Origin: Cytophagales bacterium
GTDB lineage: Bacteria > Bacteroidota > Bacteroidia > Cytophagales > Cyclobacteriaceae
DNA: 7,565 bases
Assembly: GCA_024643485.1 (NCBI GenBank)
Contig: JAHEMU010000031.1
Coordinates: 1 to 7,565 of the forward strand
Reading direction: 5' to 3'
Shown here: positions 1 to 6,702 of the stretch, piece by piece
Position numbering within the stretch: position 1 is the first letter of the stretch
Layout: the number at the start of each line of letters is the position of its first letter
Made by a program: the position numbers and the translations under genes
Notes under the pieces: generated by a model
The model's database searches: none
The model's input: only the letters and a program-made list of their open reading frames with translations
What the model was told of the DNA's origin: nothing

Positions 1-2411
1 TTGTAGGTAGCCGTTCTTTACCTAGAAGTAGTACGGATACACCTTTGCCAATTGATCAAATCGATGCGAAAACAATTGCATCAACAGGTCAAAGTTCATT
101 TGACAAAGCACTTCAATACAGAATTCCTTCCTTTAACACAGTACAAACGCCTGTTAATGATGCTACTTCACTACTCGATCCCTATGAAATCCGTAATATG
201 GGTCCTAGTAGAACGTTAATTCTAGTTAACGGTAAAAGAAAAAATCTAAGTGCTTTATTATATACTCAGACATCTCCAGGTCGTGGTGAAACAGGCGCTG
301 ATATTTCTGGTATCCCAGTCGATGCGATCGAAAGAGTGGAGATATTGCGTGATGGAGCTTCTGCACAATATGGTTCTGATGCAATTGCAGGGGTAATGAA
401 CATTATTTTGAAAGAAGATGCAAGAGAAGGTTCCGCTACCATTAGATCTGGTATTACCGGCAAAGGTGATGGCGAAATGTTAGGAGTAAGTTTAAATAAC
501 GGTACTTCTTTCGGTAATTCAGGATTTCTTAATTATACCATCGACTTCTCTAAAGTAAATTTAGCTAATCGTCCAGGTACAGTTGATGCTGCTGGTGAAG
601 CAGGAGATTTTGGTGCTCCTTTATCTGAAGTACAAGCATTCCTAAATGATTACCCAGATGCTGGAAATGTTAATGGTTCACCTGAAACAACAGCAGCCAA
701 GTTTTTAGTTAATGGCGGTATGGAATTTAATGATGAAACTGAAATGTATTTCAATGCAGCTTATGTTTATAAAAAAGTAAACAGTTTCGCTAATTACAGA
801 ACCCCATATTGGAGAACACTTGCAGATTACCCATATCTAGCTGATTTATTTCCAAATGGACCAAATGGAGAATACATAGGATATGTTCCTACTTTTGATG
901 GTGATTTAAATGATTATAATGCCACTTTTGGTTTTAAATCAAACAAAAATGGTTGGTTTACTGATATGAGTTTAACTACAGGTAAAAATACTCAAACGTA
1001 TACAGTAACGAATTCTCATAACCGATCTACTGATGCGAATGATGATTTTATTTATGGTTCAGCTTCTCCGATCACCTTCCGCCCAGGTGGAACTTCTTTT
1101 AGCCATATGGTGGGTAATATTGACATTTCACGTCCTGTGAACGACCAATTTGGGATTTCATTTGGATCTGAGTTTCGCTCAGAAACTTTTGAAGTAATTC
1201 AAGGTGATGAAGCTTCTTATTTAGGCATTGGTGCAGATTCATTTTCAGGAAATACGCCTGAAAACTCTGGTAAATTCAATCGATATAACTTTGGTGGTTA
1301 CTTCGATATGGCTTACGATGTCAATGATGACTTTTTCATAAATGGAACTGCTCGTGTTGAAAATTATAGCGATTTTGGAAATGCCTTCGTTTGGAAGATT
1401 AGTTCACGTTATAAAATTTCAGATGATAAATTAGTGTTAAGAGGATCGGTATCTACTGGCTTCCGTGCTCCAACTTTACATCAAATTTATACGCAAAAAG
1501 CTCAGTATAGCTTTATCCCAGGTCAAGGAATTCAAGTAGGTGGTTTGGTATCTAATGTTTCAGCTCAAGCTCAGTTATTGGGTATTCCTAAACTAGATGC
1601 TGAAAAATCATATAGTTATACGTTCGGACTAGCTTCAAAACCAAATAATAACCTAAACTTTACTTTAGATTATTATAACATTTCTGTTCGCGATAGAATC
1701 GTGTTGAGCACCGAAATTGGAAATACTCCTGGTCTTAATACCGACTTGGACGCAGTTTTATTGGCAAATAACTTAAGTGACCTTAGCTTCTTCGTGAATG
1801 CCATCGATACTAGAACTTCAGGTATCGATGTTGTTGGAGGATATAGAGGTTTAACCCTCGGAAGCGGCTCGCTAAATGTGAACCTTGCTGGTAATTATAC
1901 CATAGAAAATGGAAGAGAAGGCGATGTAAACAACCCTACACTAGTTGAGAACGCTCAACAGTCAGTTGTGAATGTTACACAGGAAGCTTTATTCTTTACT
2001 TCACGTCCAAAAACAAAATGGATTCTTGGTTTAGATTATGAATTAGATAAAGTGACTTTCTCTTTAAATAATACATATTTTGGTTCAACGACCTTCCGTC
2101 AACAAGGAATGGATGATAACCTTAAAACTGTTTTTAAACCTAAAATGGTTACTGATTTAGCGGTTTCTTATGCCCCTAATAAAAACATGACGATTGCTCT
2201 TAATTTGAATAACGTATTAGACGTACTTCCTGAATGGGAATTCGTTGCTCTTAATGCTTCAGGTGAAACTATTTTAGCGGACCCTGCTCAAGTTAAAAAC
2301 CAATCAAACTTGATTACGTTTAATCAAAGATATTCTCAAATGACTTACGATGGTTACCATTTTAGCCAATTGGGTCGTATGTTTAGCTTATCTTTTAATT
2401 ACAGGTTCTAA
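1..2411 (+). CDS. TonB-dependent outer-membrane receptor, 5'-truncated by window
   Basis: Outer-membrane receptor that uses TonB/ExbBD energy to import a bound ligand; the ligand cannot be told from sequence. The frame is open from base 3 (802 codons, TAA at 2409-2411), so the true start, signal peptide and any N-terminal CarboxypepD_reg-like domain lie upstream. The first residues (VGSRSLPRSSTDTP) are the usual join between TonB box and plug. The plug follows, with the family motifs TLILVNGKRK, IPVDAIERVEILRDGASAQY and GSDAIAGVMNIILK within roughly window codons 14-140. The beta-barrel fills the rest, with the conserved STGFRAPTLHQIY segment near codon 490 and the C-terminal beta-signal SLSFNYRF ending in Phe, as BAM substrates do. 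A TTG at 45 could be read as a start but would remove the beginning of the plug. This is the iron-complex-type receptor class rather than an obvious SusC, and no susD gene follows. A terminator lies directly behind it, so it probably ends its own transcript. Confidence 0.93.
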   Translation, partial: VGSRSLPRSSTDTPLPIDQIDAKTIASTGQSSFDKALQYRIPSFNTVQTPVNDATSLLDPYEIRNMGPSRTLILVNGKRKNLSALLYTQTSPGRGETGADISGIPVDAIERVEILRDGASAQYGSDAIAGVMNIILKEDAREGSATIRSGITGKGDGEMLGVSLNNGTSFGNSGFLNYTIDFSKVNLANRPGTVDAAGEAGDFGAPLSEVQAFLNDYPDAGNVNGSPETTAAKFLVNGGMEFNDETEMYFNAAYVYKKVNSFANYRTPYWRTLADYPYLADLFPNGPNGEYIGYVPTFDGDLNDYNATFGFKSNKNGWFTDMSLTTGKNTQTYTVTNSHNRSTDANDDFIYGSASPITFRPGGTSFSHMVGNIDISRPVNDQFGISFGSEFRSETFEVIQGDEASYLGIGADSFSGNTPENSGKFNRYNFGGYFDMAYDVNDDFFINGTARVENYSDFGNAFVWKISSRYKISDDKLVLRGSVSTGFRAPTLHQIYTQKAQYSFIPGQGIQVGGLVSNVSAQAQLLGIPKLDAEKSYSYTFGLASKPNNNLNFTLDYYNISVRDRIVLSTEIGNTPGLNTDLDAVLLANNLSDLSFFVNAIDTRTSGIDVVGGYRGLTLGSGSLNVNLAGNYTIENGREGDVNNPTLVENAQQSVVNVTQEALFFTSRPKTKWILGLDYELDKVTFSLNNTYFGSTTFRQQGMDDNLKTVFKPKMVTDLAVSYAPNKNMTIALNLNNVLDVLPEWEFVALNASGETILADPAQVKNQSNLITFNQRYSQMTYDGYHFSQLGRMFSLSFNYRF

Positions 2412-2429
2412 TCTGAATTCAAGTTTATT

Positions 2430-2464
2430 AAAAAAAGAGATGGTAATCCCATCTCTTTTTTTTT
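2430..2464 (+). terminator. Rho-independent terminator after the receptor gene
   Basis: A perfect 7-bp stem, GAGATGG (2437-2443) and CCATCTC (2449-2455), closes a 5-nt loop and is followed by nine T (2456-2464). A run of seven A (2430-2436) precedes the stem; it can extend the pairing and would act as a T tract on the other strand, so the element could work in both directions. It starts 18 bp after the receptor stop and separates the receptor transcript from the downstream three-gene set. Confidence 0.88.
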
Positions 2465-2494
2465 GTCATTCGTCATCTGAAACGTTTATTTTAA
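2462..2494 (+). promoter_or_regulatory. Possible weak Bacteroidota-type promoter for the three-gene set
   Basis: Since a terminator closes the upstream unit, the downstream genes should have a promoter between about 2456 and 2518. The best match to the Bacteroidota pattern (TTTG, about 17-23 bp, TAnnTTTG) is TTTG at 2462-2465, a 21-bp spacer, then TATTTTAA at 2487-2494. That keeps the TA and the first two T of the -7 box but lacks the final TG. The TTTG also overlaps the end of the terminator T tract. This is a weak candidate only. Confidence 0.22.
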
Positions 2495-2518
2495 TCTAGA
2501 AACTTCTTATAATTAGAT

Positions 2519-5215
2519 ATGAATTGTAAGTTGAGGTTCATTTTTAATTCATCCGTATTAATTATTTTGGGTGTTATGCTTTTTGCATGCCAACCTGAAA
2601 AGATAGATTTTAACACCCAAATCAAGCCCCTTTTAAACAAAAACTGCATGGCTTGCCATGGAGGAGTTAAACAATCGGGCGGATTTAGCCTTCTTTTTAG
2701 GGAGGAAGCTCTCGATACAACAAACAATGGTATTTATGCAATTGTGCCAGGATTTCCCGATCAAAGTGAATTAATCAGACGTATAACACATCACGACCCA
2801 GAGTTTAGAATGCCATATGGGAAGGATCCACTAACGGATGAGCAAATTGAATTACTTACTCAATGGATTAAGGAAGGAGCAGAGTGGGGGACGCATTGGG
2901 CCTATATACCCCCTAGTCGTACTGATTTCTCTTCGGTACCTGATGCCTCAAAGAAAGATGTTAATCCTATCGATGCTATTATTTACCAAAAACATAAAGA
3001 ATTAGGATTAAATGCATCATTAGAACAGCGTCCAGAGCAATTAATTCGAAGACTTTCATTCGATATTACTGGGTTACCCCCAAAACCCGAATGGGTCGAG
3101 TTGTATCGTGAAAATCCGACCACCTCAACCTATAATTCAATCGTTATGGAACTTCTATCTAGTAACGATTACGGTGAAAAGTGGGCTTCATGGTGGCTTG
3201 ACTTAGCGCGCTATGCAGATTCTAAGGGATATGAGGCCGACCGTCAACGAACCTATATTTGGCATTATCGTGATTGGGTCATCAAAGCTTTTAATAAGGA
3301 TATGCCGTTTGATCAGTTTACTACCGAACAACTTGCAGGTGATTTGTTGGATAACCCAAATGACGATCAGTTAATAGCGACGGCATTTCATCGAAATACC
3401 ATGACTAATGATGAGGGCGGTACAGATAATGAAGAGTTTAGAATTGCGGCTGTAATCGATCGAGTAAACACCACCATGACTACCTGGCAAAGTACCACTT
3501 TCGGTTGTGTTCAATGTCATTCGCATCCATACGATCCTTTTAAACAGCAGGATTATTACAAATTCCTTGCTCTTTTTAACAATACTGCAGACTATGATCT
3601 GATGGATGAATATCCTAGGGTTTCGCTTTTCGATACCGTAGCTGAAATGAAATTCACAAACATCAAAAATTGGGCTAATAACAGTCTATCTGAGAAAGAT
3701 AAATTAAGCTTGTTGAAAATGATTAAGGTAAAGGAACCCAAATTGTATTCAGTGGATGTTCATCAATATAAAGACGAAAAATTACAAACAGTAGACCGAC
3801 AAGCTTTACGTTTTGAAGAACAGTGGCAAATTAAGAATGTTAATTTATCTTCTAAAAAGGAACTCTTGATTAAATGCAATATTTGGAAACCCAATACTAT
3901 TATTACTATCCGGAATAATGGATTTAATGGAGAAATACTGTTTTCAGGGAAAATAGAACAAAGTAATTCCATCAAATCATTTTCTTTACCTATGATCGAA
4001 AAAACGGTTGATTTGTATGTGACGATGAGTAACCGGGATCCAGGAGGTTATTTTTTTATAGATTGGGTAAGTATTCAACCCGATTATTTTATTCACGATA
4101 GTAAATTGAAACAAACCTATTTCGAATTATTGAATGGCTCGTTTGAATCGGTGGCTGTCATGTCGGAAAAGGAAGAAGAATATAAGAGAGCAACACACGA
4201 ATTTATTCGAGGTAATTTCAGCACTCCTGGTGCGAAAACAAGCTCGGATATACCAGCATATTTTAAATCATTAAACAATTCGACTTCAACTGTATCAAAC
4301 CGATTAGAACTAGCTAATTGGTTGAACGATGAAAATAACCCATTGACCTCCAGGACTCTGGTAAATCGTTTGTGGGAGCAGTTATTTGGACTTGGAATTG
4401 TTCCAACTATGGAAGATTTTGGTACTCAAGGGGAACCTCCGTCGAATCAATTATTACTCGATTGGCTATCAGTTCAATTCATAAGTGCAGATCATTGGAG
4501 CATTAAAAAGCTTGTGTATAGAATCGTTACTTCAAATACTTACAAACAGACTTCTGAAATATCAGTAGAACATAGAAAAAACGACCCTCAAAATACCTAT
4601 CTTTCTTATGGACCAAGATTACGACTTACACACGAAGAAATACGTGATCAATTACTATCCGCTAGTGGGTTGCTCAGTAAAAAAATGTATGGACCAAGCG
4701 TAATGCCTCATCAACCAGATGGTTTTTGGCAAAGTGTATATAACGATCAAAAATGGGTGCTAAGTGAAGGGGAAGATCGTTACCGAAGAGCCATTTATAC
4801 CTATTTTAAGCGAACAAATCCATACCCTAATAATACCATTTTTGACGGACCTACGCGGGATGTTTGTTCTGCTTTTCGAATCAATACCAATACGCCACTT
4901 CAAGCATTGGCTTCCTTAAACGATCCAGTGGGTCTTATCGCTGCACAATACTTAGCGGTAAACGTATTAGAAGATCATCAAACGGTATCAGAACAGATTC
5001 AAACTATATATTATCGTCTTTTATATGATTTTCCCAATGAAGATGAATTAAAGAGTTTAATGTCAATTTATGAGGCATCGTATGAAGAGTTTAGTTCAGG
5101 AAGAGCCGATTTATCCGTGTTTATTCTACCTGAATTAAAACCTAATGCAGATTTAGCGGCACTTTCAGTAGTAACTAATGTGATTTTCAATTTGGATGCA
5201 ACCTTAATGAAATAA
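2519..5215 (+). CDS. PSD1-type lipoprotein: cytochrome-like + DUF1549 + CBM6-like insert + DUF1553
   Basis: Exported protein of the planctomycete-type cytochrome family (PSD1); the reaction is unknown. The ATG at 2519 is chosen because it gives a lipoprotein signal: basic n-region (K4, R6), hydrophobic 11-22, lipobox LFAC with Cys24. The residues after Cys24 (QPEKID) are not clearly a Bacteroidota surface-export signal, so periplasmic or surface location is open. Residues about 31-130 form the PSCyt1-like domain with CMACH (43-47) and a downstream RMP whose Met98 is a plausible second heme ligand. DUF1549 spans about 148-355, with the conserved block around WLDLARYADSKG and a second motif CVQCH (330-334) followed by SHPYDP. 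Residues about 411-522 are a beta-rich insert ending in GGYFFIDWVSI, like the end of CBM6-type modules. DUF1553 covers about 595-870 (NPLTSRTLVNRLWEQLFG; RINTNTPLQALASLNDP). The length is within the family's usual range. No Shine-Dalgarno is visible. The DUF1501 gene begins 4 bp after the stop, a classic partner arrangement. Confidence 0.93.
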   Translation: MNCKLRFIFNSSVLIILGVMLFACQPEKIDFNTQIKPLLNKNCMACHGGVKQSGGFSLLFREEALDTTNNGIYAIVPGFPDQSELIRRITHHDPEFRMPYGKDPLTDEQIELLTQWIKEGAEWGTHWAYIPPSRTDFSSVPDASKKDVNPIDAIIYQKHKELGLNASLEQRPEQLIRRLSFDITGLPPKPEWVELYRENPTTSTYNSIVMELLSSNDYGEKWASWWLDLARYADSKGYEADRQRTYIWHYRDWVIKAFNKDMPFDQFTTEQLAGDLLDNPNDDQLIATAFHRNTMTNDEGGTDNEEFRIAAVIDRVNTTMTTWQSTTFGCVQCHSHPYDPFKQQDYYKFLALFNNTADYDLMDEYPRVSLFDTVAEMKFTNIKNWANNSLSEKDKLSLLKMIKVKEPKLYSVDVHQYKDEKLQTVDRQALRFEEQWQIKNVNLSSKKELLIKCNIWKPNTIITIRNNGFNGEILFSGKIEQSNSIKSFSLPMIEKTVDLYVTMSNRDPGGYFFIDWVSIQPDYFIHDSKLKQTYFELLNGSFESVAVMSEKEEEYKRATHEFIRGNFSTPGAKTSSDIPAYFKSLNNSTSTVSNRLELANWLNDENNPLTSRTLVNRLWEQLFGLGIVPTMEDFGTQGEPPSNQLLLDWLSVQFISADHWSIKKLVYRIVTSNTYKQTSEISVEHRKNDPQNTYLSYGPRLRLTHEEIRDQLLSASGLLSKKMYGPSVMPHQPDGFWQSVYNDQKWVLSEGEDRYRRAIYTYFKRTNPYPNNTIFDGPTRDVCSAFRINTNTPLQALASLNDPVGLIAAQYLAVNVLEDHQTVSEQIQTIYYRLLYDFPNEDELKSLMSIYEASYEEFSSGRADLSVFILPELKPNADLAALSVVTNVIFNLDATLMK

Positions 5216-5219
5216 TTCA
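5216..5219 (+). other. 4-bp PSD1-DUF1501 gene junction
   Basis: Only TTCA separates the TAA of the PSD1 gene from the ATG of the DUF1501 gene, with no Shine-Dalgarno sequence in the preceding bases. This leaves no room for a promoter or terminator and supports one transcript, with translation of the second gene probably continuing from the first. Confidence 0.7.
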
Positions 5220-6692
5220 ATGGAATACTTTGATGAACGATTTAGGCAATTTTCAAGGAGGCATTTTATAAAAGAAACGGCACTAGGGCTAGGCGCATTG
5301 GCTTTAGGGAATGCGTTAGGCGGATGCAATATGAATGCGATATCTAATTCTCCATTGGATCCCCTTTCAAAAAATCCATTATTTCCAAAAGCCCCTCAAT
5401 TCCCAGCCAAAGCCAAAAATGTAATTTATCTGCATATGGCAGGAGCCCCCTCACAACTTGAATTGTTTGATTATAAACCTGAATTAGAATCCCTAAATGG
5501 CCAATTGTGTCCTACTTCTTTATTAGAAGGGAAGAAATTTGCGTTTATTCGAGGAGTTCCAAAGTTATTAGGTCCTGTAGCCCAATTTAAACAGCATGGA
5601 GAATCACGAGCGTGGGTGAGTAACCATCTCCCTCATTTTTCCTCCGTTGTAGATGATGTGTGTTTTTTGAAAGCGGTTCATACCGACCAATTTAATCATG
5701 GTCCTGCTCAACTATTAGTACATACAGGTTCCCCAAGGTTAGGTCGACCAAGCATGGGTTCGTGGGTGACGTACGGCTTAGGCACACTAAATAATGACTT
5801 ACCAGGTTTTATTGTTTTGACTTCAGGTGGAAAAACCCCCGACGCTGGTAAAAGTGTTTGGGGTTCGGGATTTTTACCCTCAGTTTATCAAGGTGTGCAG
5901 TGTCGGACTGATGGTGATCCAGTTTTATATCTTAGTGACCCAAAAGGAATTAGTCGAAATTTAAGGGGGAAAACCATAGATGCGATTAATAAAATAAATG
6001 AAAAGCATTTTGAAGAACATGGCGACCCTGAAACATTAACCAGAATGGCTCAATATGAATTAGCTTTCAGAATGCAAGTTTCCGTTCCCGATGCAATGGA
6101 TATTGATGGGGAGCCAGATTATATTAAAGAGCTATATGGTGTCACCCCTGGTGAAACCTCATTTGCAAATAATTGCCTTCTTGCTAGAAAACTAGTAGAA
6201 AAGGGGGTGCGATTTGTTCAACTATTTGATTGGGGATGGGACAGCCACGGTGCTGGAAAAGAAGAATCACTCGAATTTGGATTTAGAGATAAATGCCGCC
6301 AAATTGATCGGCCAATGACCGCATTATTACTGGATTTGAAGCAGCGTGGATTATTAGAGGATACTTTAGTTGTTTGGGGTGGTGAATTTGGTAGGACTCC
6401 CATGTTAGAGAATAGATTTAATAGTGAAACACCACTTATGGGAAGAGATCATCAATTAGATGCTTTTACAATGTGGATGGCAGGTGGCGGAATAAAAGGT
6501 GGATATACTTGGGGTGAAACAGATGAAATAGGGTATTATCCTGTAAATGGTAAGGTCCATATACACGATATTCAAGCGACTATTTTGCATCAATTAGGTT
6601 TAAACCATGAATCCTTAACTTACCCATTCCAGGGTAGAGATTTTAGATTGACGGATGTAAGTGGAAAAGTTATAAATGAAATTATTGCTTAA
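5220..6692 (+). CDS. DUF1501 protein (alkaline-phosphatase-like fold), Tat signal with lipobox
   Basis: Member of the DUF1501 family, placed by fold in the alkaline phosphatase/sulfatase superfamily; no substrate is established. The N-terminus has a Tat motif, SRRHFIK (12-18), a hydrophobic stretch (21-34) and LGGC with Cys36, which reads as a lipobox, so a Tat-exported lipoprotein is likely. Family blocks appear in order: NVIYLHMAGAPSQLELFD (67-84), the FNHGPAQ region (158-164), GRPSMGSWVTYGLGT (175-189), FDWGWDSHG (336-344), GGEFGRTP (387-394), GRDHQ (408-412), MWMAGGGIKGG (418-428), and a C-terminal segment with HIHDIQATILHQLGL and TYPFQGRDFRLTD. The Asp/His in DSHG and GRDH are candidate metal or catalytic residues by analogy to the superfamily; this is inferred. 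The 490 residues are full length for the family. The start lies 4 bp after the PSD1 stop and 10 bp separate its stop from the next gene, so co-transcription is very likely. The Tat system would imply folding, perhaps with a cofactor, before export. Confidence 0.93.
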   Translation: MEYFDERFRQFSRRHFIKETALGLGALALGNALGGCNMNAISNSPLDPLSKNPLFPKAPQFPAKAKNVIYLHMAGAPSQLELFDYKPELESLNGQLCPTSLLEGKKFAFIRGVPKLLGPVAQFKQHGESRAWVSNHLPHFSSVVDDVCFLKAVHTDQFNHGPAQLLVHTGSPRLGRPSMGSWVTYGLGTLNNDLPGFIVLTSGGKTPDAGKSVWGSGFLPSVYQGVQCRTDGDPVLYLSDPKGISRNLRGKTIDAINKINEKHFEEHGDPETLTRMAQYELAFRMQVSVPDAMDIDGEPDYIKELYGVTPGETSFANNCLLARKLVEKGVRFVQLFDWGWDSHGAGKEESLEFGFRDKCRQIDRPMTALLLDLKQRGLLEDTLVVWGGEFGRTPMLENRFNSETPLMGRDHQLDAFTMWMAGGGIKGGYTWGETDEIGYYPVNGKVHIHDIQATILHQLGLNHESLTYPFQGRDFRLTDVSGKVINEIIA

Positions 6693-6702
6693 ATAGTAAG
6701 TT

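Noticed and set aside
45..47. TTG as a start codon for the receptor
   Set aside because: The frame is open upstream to the window edge and the residues before it (VGSRSLPRSSTDTP) belong to the conserved plug start; the protein also would lack a signal peptide.
266..463. Minus-strand open frame of 65 codons inside the receptor plug region
   Set aside because: Lies entirely opposite a strongly conserved coding segment and shows no recognisable domain or initiation signal.
2508..2513. TATAAT resembling a sigma-70 -10 box
   Set aside because: It ends 5 bp before the ATG of the PSD1 gene, which would leave almost no leader, has no matching -35 element, and Bacteroidota promoters use a different -7 pattern; AT-rich chance match.
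2491..2727. Minus-strand open frame across the start of the PSD1 gene
   Set aside because: Antisense to the signal peptide and CxxCH region; no domain, and the opposite strand is clearly coding.
3763..3975. Minus-strand open frame inside the PSD1 insert
   Set aside because: Opposite the beta-rich insert, which continues the reading frame of a full-length PSD1 protein; no independent evidence.
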